The notes beneath the pieces were generated by a model, which searched no databases, was not told the DNA's origin, and saw only the letters and a list, made by a program, of their open reading frames with translations. The position numbers and the translations under genes were made by a program. Positions 9,418 to 19,584 of a stretch of 64,000 bases of DNA are shown here, piece by piece. This stretch comes from Rhodoferax potami (GTDB taxonomy: Bacteria; Pseudomonadota; Gammaproteobacteria; Burkholderiales; Burkholderiaceae_C): assembly GCF_032193765.1 (NCBI RefSeq), contig NZ_JAVBIJ010000001.1, positions 1,674,001-1,738,000 of the forward strand, read 5' to 3'. Each line of letters opens with the position of its first letter. Position 1 is the first letter of the stretch.

Positions 9418-10203
9418 ATGACTAAAAAAGAACACGACCCCCAATCCGCCCCCGCAGTTCAAGTGCTGGAGCGCATGTTCACGTTGATTGACGTTCTCGC
9501 TTCCAGAGAAGAGGCGATCCCGCTGAAAGAGATCAGTGAACGCGCTGGTCTGCATCCCTCTACAACGCACCGGATCTTGAATGACCTGGTGTCCGGGCGG
9601 TTTGTCGATCGCCCCCAATCAGGCAGCTACCGCCTCGGGATGCGCCTGTTGGAGCTGGGTAATCTTGTGAAGGCCCGCCTAAACGTCCGTGACGCGGCGC
9701 TGGGGCCTATGCGCGAGCTGCACAAGTTAATTCAGCAGCCCGTTAACCTGAGCATGCGCCAGGGCGATGAAATCATCTATGTCGAGCGTGCCTACAGTGA
9801 ACGTAGCGGCATGCAGGTTGTCAGGGCGATTGGCGGACGCGCACCGCTACACCTCACCTCAGTGGGCAAATTGTTCTTGGCCGCTGATGATCCGCTGCGC
9901 ATTCGTTCTTATGCCACCAGAACAGGCCTGCAAGGCCACACCAAAAACAGCATCACCGACTTGGACGTGTTGGAGCGTGAGCTCTCCAAGGTCCGTCAGT
10001 ATGGCCAGGCAAGTGACAATGAAGAACTCGAACTCGGCGTCCGCTGCATGGCTGCAGGCATTTACGACGATCAAGGCAAGCTGATCGCGGGCCTATCCAT
10101 TTCTGCGCCTTCCGGTCGCTTGGAAGACGACTGGCTACCCAAACTCAAAGAGACCGCGCGACACATCTCGGAGACATTGGGGTTTAGATCCCCCCAAAGA
10201 TAA
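9418..10203 (+). CDS. IclR-family transcriptional regulator
   Basis: A 261-aa regulator with an N-terminal winged helix-turn-helix (about residues 15-75; KEISERAGLHPSTTHRILND, wing GSYRLGMRLLELG) and a C-terminal IclR effector domain (about 85-255; VERAYSERSGMQVVRAIGGRAPLHLTSVGK, ELGVRCMAAGIYDDQGKLIAGLSIS). Members often control catabolic genes, but neither neighbour here is a catabolic operon, so the target and effector are unknown. It is transcribed alone and ends in a strong terminator directly after the stop codon. Confidence 0.88.
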   Translation: MTKKEHDPQSAPAVQVLERMFTLIDVLASREEAIPLKEISERAGLHPSTTHRILNDLVSGRFVDRPQSGSYRLGMRLLELGNLVKARLNVRDAALGPMRELHKLIQQPVNLSMRQGDEIIYVERAYSERSGMQVVRAIGGRAPLHLTSVGKLFLAADDPLRIRSYATRTGLQGHTKNSITDLDVLERELSKVRQYGQASDNEELELGVRCMAAGIYDDQGKLIAGLSISAPSGRLEDDWLPKLKETARHISETLGFRSPQR

Positions 10204-10227
10204 AAGCCTGCAAGAGCAGGCTTTTTT
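10203..10227. terminator. Terminator after IclR gene (bidirectional)
   Basis: AAGCCTG (10204-10210) pairs with CAGGCTT (10217-10223) with a 6-base loop, flanked by A and T runs. It serves the IclR gene on the plus strand and the convergent endopeptidase gene on the minus strand. Confidence 0.88.
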
Positions 10228-10231
10228 GTTA

Positions 10232-11332
10232 TCAGTTTGTCGCGATACGACTATCGAATCCTTTGAGGGCGAGCGGTGAGCCTTTCGTAGCGACTGGGTG
10301 ACCTGTTTCCACCCACTTGCGCACACGTTCCGCGTCAGCAATTCGCGTCAGCTTACCCGCAGAGTCCAGAAAAACCATGATAAGTTTTCGGCCTGATATT
10401 TTTGCTTGCATCACCAAACACTGCCCTGCTTCAGCAATGTAGCCCGTCTTTTGCAGTCCGATTTCCCACGCAGGGTTTTTCACCAAGCGATTGGTGTTGT
10501 TGTATTGCAAGGTACGGTTGCCCACTTCAACTTGATAGCCGGTTGAGGTAGACAGTTCACGCAAAGTTTGATCGCTGTAGGCATAACTCACCAGAGTAGC
10601 CAAATCCTTGGCGCTGGACTGATTGCGGCTGCTCAGCCCTGTGGGCTCCACATACTGCGTGTCTGCCATGCCCAATAGCTTGGCTTTGCGGTTCATCAAG
10701 CTGACAAAATGCTGCAAGCCACCAGGGTACGTCCTGCCCAGTGCATGCGCAGCTCGGTTTTCACTCGCCATCAAGGCAAGGTGAAGTAGCTCACCGCGTG
10801 ACAACTCAGTGCCTACGCGCAAACGCGAGGAGCTGCCTTTCTCGGTATCTACATCAGCTTGGGTAATTTCGATGGACTCTTCCATCGGAAGCCGTGCTTC
10901 GCTAATGAGCACTCCGGTCATCAATTTAGTGATCGACGCGATCGGAAGCACTGCGTTCTCGTTTTTACTGAAAAGCACTTCCTTGGTGTCTTGGTCCACC
11001 ACGAAGGCGACGCTCGACTTCAAGTCCAAGGCGTCTTGCTTGCCATGCAAGCCTGCGAGCTGCCCGTAAGAAGGTTTCGGAGCGACGGCGACTACGGCCT
11101 TTTTGATATTTTTGGCTACAGGCTTTTTGGTTGAGACCCGCTTGGTAGCGGGAACCGCCTTTTGTTTGCGTACCGCCTTGACTGCCACCTTTTTGCTTTG
11201 CGAAGCCTTCACTTGCGAAGTTTTGGCTGTAGCTTTCTTGCTCTGCGTTGTGGCAAGTGCTGAGAAAGGAAGTAGCAGCACGGAAGCCATAAGACCTGCG
11301 GCGCTGAGTTGAATAATGATGCGTTTCAACAT
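10232..11332 (-). CDS. pbpG: D-alanyl-D-alanine endopeptidase (PBP7-type, peptidase S11)
   Basis: A periplasmic penicillin-binding enzyme that cleaves peptide cross-links. The 366-aa form beginning at 11332 has a clear signal peptide (MLKRIIIQLSAAGLMASVLL). A Lys/Ala-rich linker of about 70 residues follows, then the S11 domain with the three active-site motifs: SxxK as SITK in LPIASITKLMT, SxN as SEN in MASENRAAHALG, and KTG in LQKTGYI. The in-frame extension to 11404 would bury the signal peptide and is unlikely. The basic linker may bind cell-wall or DNA-like polyanions; that is inference. The gene is monocistronic. Confidence 0.9.
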   Translation of the reverse strand: MLKRIIIQLSAAGLMASVLLLPFSALATTQSKKATAKTSQVKASQSKKVAVKAVRKQKAVPATKRVSTKKPVAKNIKKAVVAVAPKPSYGQLAGLHGKQDALDLKSSVAFVVDQDTKEVLFSKNENAVLPIASITKLMTGVLISEARLPMEESIEITQADVDTEKGSSSRLRVGTELSRGELLHLALMASENRAAHALGRTYPGGLQHFVSLMNRKAKLLGMADTQYVEPTGLSSRNQSSAKDLATLVSYAYSDQTLRELSTSTGYQVEVGNRTLQYNNTNRLVKNPAWEIGLQKTGYIAEAGQCLVMQAKISGRKLIMVFLDSAGKLTRIADAERVRKWVETGHPVATKGSPLALKGFDSRIATN

Positions 11333-11465
11333 AGTTCCTTTGAAAAAAACGCCTGCAATGCATTTGCAGACGCTTTTTATAGTGTTCCCCGCCAGTTTAA
11401 TCAAAAAACTTCAAATAGATCAAATACTTGCGCGCTGAACCTCAACTATTTTCAACTTAACTCGC

Positions 11466-13004
11466 TCACCCCTGTGCCGCAACACGGTCTGACTTGCTTT
11501 GCAGCTTATTCAAAGCACTCAAGTAAGCTTTCGCCGACGCCACCACGATGTCCGGATCAGACCCGACTCCGTTGACCACACGACCGCTGTTTTGCAGTCG
11601 TACTGTCACTTCGCCTTGACTTTCCGTCGACCCGCTGATCGCGTTCACCGAGTACAAGACCATCTCAGCCCCACTTTGCACCAGAGACTCGATCGCTTTC
11701 AGCGACGCATCGACGGGGCCATTGCCATCAGAAGCACCCTTCATCTCCTTGCCTCCAGAGGTAAACACAATCGTGGCTTGGGGCCGCTCCCCTGTTTCAC
11801 TGTGCTGAGACAATGAAACGAAACCATATTGCTCGATCTCCGACGACACACTCTCGTCGCCAATCAGCGCAAGGATGTCTTCGTCGAAAATTTCGCTTTT
11901 ACGATCGGCCAGTTCCTTGAAACGGGAAAACGCTGCGTTGATCTCAGTCTCGCTGCCGAGTTGGACCCCCAACTCCTGCAGACGTTGTTTGAAAGCATTG
12001 CGGCCGCTCAGCTTGCCCAGCACGATTTTGTTGGCCGTCCAGCCCACATCTTCCGCGCGCATGATTTCATAGGTATCACGGGCCTTCAAAACGCCGTCTT
12101 GGTGAATGCCAGAGGCATGGGCAAACGCGTTGGCACCGACCACCGCTTTATTGGGCTGTACAACAAAACCGGTGGTCTGACTCACCATGCGGCTTGCTGC
12201 GAGGATGTGCGTCGCGTCAATACCTAGTTCCAGCCCGAAATAGTCTTTACGGGTCTTGACGGCCATCACAATCTCTTCCAGACTGCAATTTCCGGCCCGC
12301 TCACCCAAGCCATTCACGGTGCACTCCACCTGACGAGCTCCTCCAATTTTCACCCCGGCCAAGGAGTTGGCGACCGCCATACCCAAGTCGTTGTGGCAGT
12401 GCACCGACCAGATCGCTTTGTCGGAGTTCGGAATGCGTTCGCGCAATGATTTGATGAAGTTGCCATACAGCTCAGGCACCGCATAACCGACCGTATCGGG
12501 TACGTTGATGGTGGTGGCCCCCTCAGCAATCACAGCTTCGAGAACGCGGCACAAAAAGTCAGGGTCGCTGCGGTAACCGTCTTCCGGGCTGAACTCGATA
12601 TCAGCGACCAGGTTACGCGCGAAGCGCACGGACTGTTTGGCCTGTTCCAGCACTTGCTCAGGCGACATGCGGAGCTTTTTCTCCATATGCAGTGCAGAAG
12701 TCGCAATAAAGGTGTGGATTCGCGCGCTGTTGGCGCCCTTGAGCGCCTCGGCAGCTCGGGCAATATCACGGTCGTTTGCACGCGACAGCGAGCACACGGT
12801 GGAATCCTTGATCGAGTTGGCAATCAGCTGCACTGCCTCGAAATCACCATTTGAACTTGCAGCAAAACCGGCCTCGATCACGTCCACGCGCAAGCGTTCC
12901 AGCTGACGGGCAATACGCAACTTCTCGTCACGGGTCATCGAGGCGCCGGGCGACTGTTCGCCATCGCGCAAAGTGGTGTCAAAAATAATCAGTTTGTCAG
13001 ACAT
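11466..13004 (-). CDS. leuA: 2-isopropylmalate synthase
   Basis: First committed step of leucine synthesis: acetyl-CoA plus 2-ketoisovalerate gives 2-isopropylmalate. The 512-aa protein has the catalytic TIM barrel ([16 protein letters not shown] at the N-terminus; metal-binding HCHND in [37 protein letters not shown]) and the C-terminal LeuA regulatory domain (from about residue 390) that senses leucine. A GAGGGGAA ribosome site precedes the ATG at 13004. pssA lies 16 bases upstream on the same strand, as in many betaproteobacteria, so the two are probably cotranscribed. Confidence 0.97.
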   Translation of the reverse strand: MSDKLIIFDTTLRDGEQSPGASMTRDEKLRIARQLERLRVDVIEAGFAASSNGDFEAVQLIANSIKDSTVCSLSRANDRDIARAAEALKGANSARIHTFIATSALHMEKKLRMSPEQVLEQAKQSVRFARNLVADIEFSPEDGYRSDPDFLCRVLEAVIAEGATTINVPDTVGYAVPELYGNFIKSLRERIPNSDKAIWSVHCHNDLGMAVANSLAGVKIGGARQVECTVNGLGERAGNCSLEEIVMAVKTRKDYFGLELGIDATHILAASRMVSQTTGFVVQPNKAVVGANAFAHASGIHQDGVLKARDTYEIMRAEDVGWTANKIVLGKLSGRNAFKQRLQELGVQLGSETEINAAFSRFKELADRKSEIFDEDILALIGDESVSSEIEQYGFVSLSQHSETGERPQATIVFTSGGKEMKGASDGNGPVDASLKAIESLVQSGAEMVLYSVNAISGSTESQGEVTVRLQNSGRVVNGVGSDPDIVVASAKAYLSALNKLQSKSDRVAAQG

Positions 13005-13020
13005 GGAAATTCCCCTCTGT

Positions 13021-13836
13021 TTATCGATGCAAGCCGCGCTCTTCAGGCTCGTCGGTCGACGTGCTGATCACGCTGGTTCGCACACCACGGGCGCGACGCA
13101 CCAGATACACCACGTAGCCGCTAAATCCGTAGACCACGAATACGCCGAACATCACAATCGGCGGGTGGATATTGATCACCGCAATGCCCAGAGCGATCAA
13201 AACAATCACGACAAATGGGACACTGCGCTTCATTTGCACGTCCTTGAAACTGTAAAACGGAACGTTGGTCACCATGGTCAGACCCGCATACAAGGCTAAT
13301 GCGAATACCGGCCAAGCCACCGATGGGCCCGATATACCTTGGTCTGTAGCAACCCAGATAAAACCCGCTACCAACGCTGCAGCTGCTGGAGACGGCAGGC
13401 CCTGAAAGTAACGCTTGTCCACGACCGTCGTGTTGACATTGAAGCGGGCCAGACGGAGTGCCGCGCAAGCGCAATAAACAAAGGCAGCAAACCAGCCCCA
13501 ACGCCCGAGCCCCCGCAACGCCCACTCATAGGAAATCAACGCAGGTGCAGCGCCGAAAGACACCATGTCGGAGAGCGAATCCATTTGCTCACCAAAAGCG
13601 CTTTGGGTATTGGTCATCCGGGCAACCCGGCCGTCTAAGCTGTCGAGCACCATCGCGCAAAAAATACCTGCAGCAGCAAGATCAAAGCGCCCATTCATTG
13701 CCATGACAATGGCGTAAAAGCCACCGAACAAGGCGGCCAAAGTAAACAGGTTCGGCAGCACATAGATGCCTTTGCGCCGGTTTTTAACACCGCCACCATT
13801 ACCGGTCGAACCTTGGGTTTCTATTCCATCATGCAT
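13021..13836 (-). CDS. pssA: CDP-diacylglycerol-serine O-phosphatidyltransferase
   Basis: Makes phosphatidylserine, the precursor of phosphatidylethanolamine. The CDP-alcohol phosphatidyltransferase motif DG-x2-AR-x8-G-x3-D-x3-D is seen as [20 protein letters not shown] followed by LSD. About seven hydrophobic segments make it an integral inner-membrane protein. Its 271 aa are typical of the membrane (type II) enzyme, not the E. coli ribosome-associated type I. It lies between ilvC and leuA; the UUCG-loop hairpin after ilvC suggests it starts a separate pssA-leuA transcript. Confidence 0.95.
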   Translation of the reverse strand: MHDGIETQGSTGNGGGVKNRRKGIYVLPNLFTLAALFGGFYAIVMAMNGRFDLAAAGIFCAMVLDSLDGRVARMTNTQSAFGEQMDSLSDMVSFGAAPALISYEWALRGLGRWGWFAAFVYCACAALRLARFNVNTTVVDKRYFQGLPSPAAAALVAGFIWVATDQGISGPSVAWPVFALALYAGLTMVTNVPFYSFKDVQMKRSVPFVVIVLIALGIAVINIHPPIVMFGVFVVYGFSGYVVYLVRRARGVRTSVISTSTDEPEERGLHR

Positions 13837-13943
13837 GCCATCTCCAGGGAGGGCCTTTGAGGCCCAATACGTTCCAAAACAACCGGAACAAAGTCAGGCA
13901 CGCAGTGTAAGCCAGTGCGCGATCCATCCATAGAAGAACCCCC

Positions 13944-13977
13944 AAAGCAAAAGGCCACCGAAGTGGCCTTTTGCGTT
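13944..13977 (-). terminator. Terminator after ilvC with UUCG tetraloop
   Basis: A perfect 12-bp stem, GCAAAAGGCCAC with GTGGCCTTTTGC (13947-13958 with 13963-13974), closes a 4-base loop that reads TTCG on the minus strand, a very stable tetraloop. It lies 17 bases after the ilvC stop. Confidence 0.85.
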
Positions 13978-13990
13978 AAGCCACAGCGGC

Positions 13991-15058
<1,068 letters not shown>

Positions 15059-15099
15059 CTAAGCTCGGGGCGAACGGTAAACACTGTCGCCAAACAATC

Positions 15100-15132
15100 C
15101 CTGTGTGTTGAGCCAGCCGAAGCGCACACAGG
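15100..15132. other. Hairpin in the ilvH-ilvC gap
   Basis: CCTGTGTG (15100-15107) pairs with CACACAGG (15125-15132) across a 17-base loop, just downstream of the ilvH stop. No strong T tract follows on the minus strand, so it could be an mRNA processing or stability element or a weak terminator. Confidence 0.4.
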
Positions 15133-15142
15133 AAAACCTTCA

Positions 15143-15634
15143 TCAAACCCGCAGAATGCGCTCGCCGCGACCGATGCCACTGGAGCCGGTTCGCACCGTC
15201 TCCAGAATGGCGGTGCGCTCGATAGCTTCCAGGAACGCATCGTTCTTGGATTGATCGCCTGTGAGCTCGATGGTGTAACTCTTTTCAGTCACATCGATGA
15301 TGCGGCCACGGAAGATGTCCGCCATACGCTTCATCTCTTCGCGCTCCTTGCCCACCGCACGGACCTTCACCATCATGAGTTCACGCTCAATGTAGGCGCC
15401 TTCCGTCAGGTCCACCACCTTCACCACTTCAATCAGGCGATTCAGGTGCTTGGTAATTTGTTCGATCACGTCGTCCGAACCATGGGTCTGGATCGTCATG
15501 CGCGACAAGCTCGGATCTTCCGTGGGAGCCACGGTCAAGGATTCAATGTTGTAACCACGGGCCGAAAACAAACCCACGACACGCGACAAGGCGCCTGGCT
15601 CGTTCTCCAGCAAAACTGCAATGATGTGTTTCAT
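15143..15634 (-). CDS. ilvH: Acetolactate synthase small (regulatory) subunit
   Basis: Regulatory partner of the IlvI/IlvB catalytic subunit, conferring valine feedback. The 163-aa protein begins with an ACT domain (MKHIIAVLLENEPGALSRVV, GLFSARGYNIESLTVAPTED, about residues 1-75) and ends with the ALS small-subunit C-terminal domain (GRIIDVTEKSYTIELTGDQ..., ending IGRGERILRV). The large subunit gene lies immediately upstream, separated by 136 bases that contain a dispersed repeat. Confidence 0.96.
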   Translation of the reverse strand: MKHIIAVLLENEPGALSRVVGLFSARGYNIESLTVAPTEDPSLSRMTIQTHGSDDVIEQITKHLNRLIEVVKVVDLTEGAYIERELMMVKVRAVGKEREEMKRMADIFRGRIIDVTEKSYTIELTGDQSKNDAFLEAIERTAILETVRTGSSGIGRGERILRV

Positions 15635-15708
15635 AAATACCGATTCCTCTTTTCGCTGCCCTCCCCGTACGGCGGTAACCGCACAGCTTGGCAGACAATA
15701 GATTCTTC

Positions 15709-15759
15709 AAAAATGATAGCAGCTCGCGCACACGGGGTGTGCGCTAGAGCACTATTTGA
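15709..15759 (+). repeat. Dispersed 55-bp repeat, copy between ilvI and ilvH
   Basis: The segment runs from TCAAAAATGATAGC through CGCGCACACGGGGTGTGCGC to GCTAGAGCACTATTT. It shares the ATAGC core, the central CGCGC/GCGC arms and the GCTAGAG...ATTT end with other copies; its left arm (usually GCTAC/GCTAT) has diverged. The central part forms a strong hairpin in ilv operon mRNA. Confidence 0.6.
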
Positions 15760-15770
15760 CGTAAATCCGC

Positions 15771-17549
15771 TTAAAGGTCCTCAGAACCAAGCAGCATCTC
15801 TGTGATGCCCTTGCCGGCCTGGACCATGGGGAACACGTTTTCAGTCGGGTCCGTGCGGAAGTCCATGAACACCGTGCGGTCCTTCAGTTTGCGGGCCTCG
15901 CGCAGAGCGGGCTCCACATCTTGAGGGCGCTCAATCAACATACCGACGTGACCGTAAGCTTCCGCCAACTTCACAAAGTTCGGCAGTGCGTCCATGTAGC
16001 TGTGGCTGTAGCGGCCTTCGTATTCCACCTCTTGCCACTGACGCACCATCCCGAGGAAGCGGTTATTCAAAGAGCAGATCTTGATCGGCGTGTTGTACTG
16101 CAGGCAGGTGGAAAGCTCCTGGATATTCATCTGCACCGAGCCTTCGCCGGTAATACAGAACACCTCGCTTTGCGGCTTGGCCAGTTTGATGCCCATGGCA
16201 TAGGGAATGCCCACGCCCATGGTTCCCAGACCACCGGAATTGATCCAGCGACGTGGCTCGTCAAACTTGTAGTACTGCGCAGCCCACATCTGGTGCTGAC
16301 CCACATCGGACGTGATGTAGGTGTCCGCATCTTTGGTCATGTTCCAAAGCGTTTCCACCACGAACTGGGGCTTGATCACATCCCCATTGCCGGGGTTGTA
16401 CTTCATGCAATCGCGCTTGCGCCAGCCTTCAATCGTGTCCCACCAACCGCCCAATGCGTTCGCGTCAGGCTTGGTGGAACCCTCGCGGATCATGGCGATC
16501 ATTTCGTTGAGCACGTCTTTAACGTCGCCCACGATCGGGATATCCACCTTCACCCGCTTGGAGATGCTGGATGGGTCGATATCGATATGGATGATCTTGC
16601 GTTCGTTCTGGGCAAAGTGCTTGGGATTGCCAATCACGCGGTCGTCAAAGCGTGCACCGACAGCCAGCAGCACATCGCAGTTCTGCATCGCGTTGTTGGC
16701 CTCGACGGTACCGTGCATGCCCAGCATGCCGAGAAACTTACGGTCGCTCGCCGGGTACGCGCCCAAGCCCATCAAAGTGTTGGTGCAGGGGTAGCCCAGC
16801 ATGTCCACCAGCGTGCGGAGTTCGTTGGAAGCGTTACTCAGCAACACGCCGCCACCGGTGTAGATGTAAGGACGCTTAGCCGCCAACAACAGTTGCAAGG
16901 CCTTGCGGATTTGTCCGCCATGGCCCTTGCGCACCGGGTTGTAGGAGCGCATTTCCACGCTCTCGGGGTAACCATGGTAGGGCACCTTCTTGAAGGACAC
17001 ATCCTTCGGAATATCCACCACCACAGGGCCGGGACGGCCACTGCGCGCGATGTGGAAAGCCTTCTTCATCACGTCCGCCATGTCCTTGGCGTCTTTCACC
17101 AAGAAGTTGTGCTTCACGATGGGGCGCGTAATACCGACGGTGTCGCACTCTTGGAATGCGTCCAGTCCGATCGCGTGCGTAGGCACCTGACCGGAAATAA
17201 TCACCATGGGGATGCTGTCCATGTAAGCGGTAGCAATACCGGTCACTGCATTGGTCAGACCCGGCCCGGATGTCACCAGCGCCACGCCGACATCACCGGT
17301 CGCACGGGCATAGCCGTCTGCAGCATGCACAGCTGCTTGCTCGTGACGTACCAGGACGTGCTGAATGGTGTCTTGTTTGTAGAAAGCGTCGTAAATGTGA
17401 AGAACTGCACCACCGGGGTAGCCCCAGATGTACTTGACGTTTTCGGCTTGAAGCGCTTTGACGAGGACTTCCGCGCCCCTCAACTCGGGAACAGCGGCGG
17501 ATTTGGATGCGGATGCTGCCGAAGCGATTTCGGCTTTAGAAATTTCCAT
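15771..17549 (-). CDS. ilvI: Acetolactate synthase large (catalytic) subunit
   Basis: ThDP-dependent condensation of two pyruvates, or pyruvate with 2-ketobutyrate. Beginning at 17549 (MEISKAEIASAASASKSAAV) gives 592 aa, typical of this subunit. The catalytic glutamate region is VRHEQAAVHAADGYARATG. The ThDP-binding motif appears as GEGSVQMNIQEL...NNRF, with Glu instead of the more common Asp in the GDG triad. The FAD domain is central. The in-frame extension to 18062 runs into the divergent sigma-factor gene and is rejected. It heads the ilvI-ilvH-ilvC cluster. The roughly 220-base leader showed no leader peptide that I can support. Confidence 0.95.
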   Translation of the reverse strand: MEISKAEIASAASASKSAAVPELRGAEVLVKALQAENVKYIWGYPGGAVLHIYDAFYKQDTIQHVLVRHEQAAVHAADGYARATGDVGVALVTSGPGLTNAVTGIATAYMDSIPMVIISGQVPTHAIGLDAFQECDTVGITRPIVKHNFLVKDAKDMADVMKKAFHIARSGRPGPVVVDIPKDVSFKKVPYHGYPESVEMRSYNPVRKGHGGQIRKALQLLLAAKRPYIYTGGGVLLSNASNELRTLVDMLGYPCTNTLMGLGAYPASDRKFLGMLGMHGTVEANNAMQNCDVLLAVGARFDDRVIGNPKHFAQNERKIIHIDIDPSSISKRVKVDIPIVGDVKDVLNEMIAMIREGSTKPDANALGGWWDTIEGWRKRDCMKYNPGNGDVIKPQFVVETLWNMTKDADTYITSDVGQHQMWAAQYYKFDEPRRWINSGGLGTMGVGIPYAMGIKLAKPQSEVFCITGEGSVQMNIQELSTCLQYNTPIKICSLNNRFLGMVRQWQEVEYEGRYSHSYMDALPNFVKLAEAYGHVGMLIERPQDVEPALREARKLKDRTVFMDFRTDPTENVFPMVQAGKGITEMLLGSEDL

Positions 17550-17840
17550 GATGAACCTTTGTGAATTTCTCTGACGAAAAACCTTGGGTGCCCCTTCGCA
17601 AACACTTGTGGAGTCGCGTCGGGACTTAAGATCAAAGCCATGAGCGCATTGAATGTTGCGCCGGACCAGGACCCGTTTGCCTTTTAATTGCACCCCTATT
17701 ATGGCATTGCTGGCACCCCATCCCTGAGAAGGCAACGAGCAGACAAGCTTGAAGTGCAATAATCTGCGACGTAGATGCCGCCGAATGCACGCTCCAAGTG
17801 CACGGTGCGCCCCCTTTTTTGCCAGCAATGGCCTTGTCAA

Positions 17841-18407
17841 TTGGCAACCGAAAAAGAACTTTCCGACTTTTTGAAGAGTGTTGAAAAACGGGCCTTCAAA
17901 CGTGCGGCATACCATGTCCGCAACGATGAGTCCGCCCTGGACATTGTTCAAGACAGCATGATGAAACTGGCTGAACACTACGGACACAAGCCCGTGGAAG
18001 AGCTGCCTATGCTGTTTCAACGTATCCTGTCCAACAGCACCCTCGACTGGTTTCGCCGGCAAAAGACCTATAGCGCATTGTTTTCGACGCTCAGTGACTT
18101 TGAATCAGGAACTGAAGACGAAGATTTCAATCTACTCGAATCTCTGGTCACCGACCAAGGCGGCGAACAGGCAGAGAGCACAGAGACCCAGACAGAACGG
18201 GCACAAACCCTAAGATCTATTGAAGAAGAGGTTTTACGACTGCCGCCCCGTCAACGGGAAGCCTTCCTGATGCGTTATTGGGAGGATATGGATGTCGCGG
18301 AAACTGCGACTGCGATGGGCTGTTCACAAGGCAGCGTAAAAACACACTGTTCCCGAGCGGTGCAAGCCTTGGGCAATGCGTTAAGAGGAAAGGGAATCCG
18401 GCTATGA
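17841..18407 (+). CDS. RNA polymerase sigma factor, sigma-70 family (ECF-like)
   Basis: A sigma factor with region 2 (DESALDIVQDSMMKLAEHYG, ILSNSTLDWFRRQK) and region 4 (LRLPPRQREAFLMRYWEDMD, then the helix-turn-helix TATAMGCSQGSVKTHCSRAV). Region 3 is missing, so it is ECF-sized. I place the start at the TTG at 17841 (ATEKELSDFLKSVEKRAFKRA) because homologous proteins as I recall them open there; an upstream in-frame ATG at 17775 would add 22 Cys/Pro-rich residues. An acidic linker (ESGTEDEDFNLLESL) joins the regions. The stop overlaps the next gene as ATGA, so the two are translationally coupled. No promoter target could be assigned. Confidence 0.85.
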   Translation: MATEKELSDFLKSVEKRAFKRAAYHVRNDESALDIVQDSMMKLAEHYGHKPVEELPMLFQRILSNSTLDWFRRQKTYSALFSTLSDFESGTEDEDFNLLESLVTDQGGEQAESTETQTERAQTLRSIEEEVLRLPPRQREAFLMRYWEDMDVAETATAMGCSQGSVKTHCSRAVQALGNALRGKGIRL

Positions 18408-18844
18408 AAAAAACTGTAGCGCACCGTTCCGGTGCTGATATTGAGAAAGCCGTGGCCCGTGCAATTGCTTCGCGCCTCCATGAGGGCGCACAAGACCTGC
18501 CTCACGACATTACAGAGCGGCTCAAAGCGGCCCGTGTTCAAGCGGTGGCAAAACGCAAAATCGTTCTCGAACCAGTATCAGCCAGCCAAGCTGTATTGGC
18601 GTCTGCCGGGCAAGCCGGCATGCAGATGGGATCCGGATTCAAAAATCTTTGGATGCAGTTGGGTTCTTGGTTGCCTTTGCTCGCTTTGATCGCCGGCATG
18701 TTGGTCATCGACACCTTGCAAGACGAGTTCAGCGCCCAGGAAATCGCCGATGTGGACATTCAACTGCTGACAGATCCTTTGCCTCCGGCGGCCTACACCG
18801 ACCCGGGTTTTGCACAATTTTTACGTACGAACCAAGAAAAATAA
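18404..18844 (+). CDS. DUF3619-like single-pass membrane protein
   Basis: A 146-aa protein whose ATG overlaps the sigma-factor stop by 4 bases. It has a basic cytoplasmic N-terminal half (about residues 1-80), one membrane helix near residues 86-105 (WLPLLALIAGMLVIDTLQ), and a short acidic periplasmic tail (DVDIQLLTDPLPPAAYTDPG). It resembles the Burkholderiales DUF3619 family, of unknown function. Coupling to an ECF-like sigma and the single-helix topology fit an anti-sigma role, but I see no zinc-binding anti-sigma motif; that role is inference. A DUF3106-like secreted protein follows. Confidence 0.75.
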   Translation: MKKTVAHRSGADIEKAVARAIASRLHEGAQDLPHDITERLKAARVQAVAKRKIVLEPVSASQAVLASAGQAGMQMGSGFKNLWMQLGSWLPLLALIAGMLVIDTLQDEFSAQEIADVDIQLLTDPLPPAAYTDPGFAQFLRTNQEK

Positions 18845-18866
18845 GTCAGAGAGCACCCGACTCTTT

Positions 18867-19505
18867 ATGAAGCACTTCTCCAGCAAACTCAACCTCATAC
18901 CTGTGGGCTTGATCGCTGCATGTCTCGTAGCAACTTGCCTGGGTATCAGCGCTCCCGCCCATGGTCAGACCGCATCAGTGCTGCCGAGTGTGCCCGCTTC
19001 GACCAATTTGAACTGGACGGCCTTGAGTGCGGGACAAAAAATTGCACTAGCTCCTCTAAAGGATAGCTGGGACACCTTGGCCGACGGACACCGCAGGAAG
19101 TGGATCGCCTTGTCGCAAAATTTTTCTGCCATGTCCGCGGCAGACAAAGAGACACTGCACAGCCGGATGGCCGAATGGGCAGCACTGAAGCCGAAGGAAC
19201 GGCAGCAAGCACGGTTAAATTTTGCTGAAACAAAGAAGACACCTGCAGCGGACCGACTGTCCAACTGGGAAGCCTACCAAGCACTGAGCCAAGAGGAAAA
19301 AGACGCTCTAGCGCGCAAAGGGGCTGCCAAACCAGCAGGTGCAGCGGTAGCCGCCAAAGCGCCTCCGCCCCAGAAGTTAACGCCTGTACCCGTGACCCGG
19401 AATTCACCGGAAACCCACCGGGAACGACTGGCTGCTCAGCAGCCCGTTGATCGCAACACACTCCTGCCCCTCGCCCCAGCTTCCAAAACAAGCAGCGCAA
19501 ATTAG
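18867..19505 (+). CDS. DUF3106-like secreted protein
   Basis: A 212-aa protein with a signal peptide (about residues 1-33, ending near SAPAHGQ). The core is rich in Trp and in the repeated phrase L-S-x-x-[QE]-[KR] (WTALSAGQKIALAPLKDSWD, HRRKWIALSQNFSAMSAADK, LSNWEAYQALSQEEK). This Trp/helix pattern is what I associate with DUF3106 in Burkholderiales; its function is not known. The C-terminal third is Ala/Pro-rich and low complexity. It lies 22 bases after the DUF3619-like gene and probably shares the sigma-factor operon. Confidence 0.75.
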   Translation: MKHFSSKLNLIPVGLIAACLVATCLGISAPAHGQTASVLPSVPASTNLNWTALSAGQKIALAPLKDSWDTLADGHRRKWIALSQNFSAMSAADKETLHSRMAEWAALKPKERQQARLNFAETKKTPAADRLSNWEAYQALSQEEKDALARKGAAKPAGAAVAAKAPPPQKLTPVPVTRNSPETHRERLAAQQPVDRNTLLPLAPASKTSSAN

Positions 19506-19584
19506 CGGTTTGATCCAGCTGCTGCTCTTTGGTGCTTGCGCCTGCCTACAATCGCAGCTTCTTTGAAAACAGAACGGGCTCGGG

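Noticed and set aside
17687..17760. Inverted repeat ATTGCAC / GTGCAAT between ilvI and the sigma-factor gene
   Set aside because: The arms are only seven bases and about 60 bases apart; not distinguishable from chance.
17550..17840. Leader peptide or attenuator ahead of ilvI
   Set aside because: The gap has no short ORF rich in Ile, Leu or Val codons and no paired terminator and antiterminator stems that I could draw convincingly.
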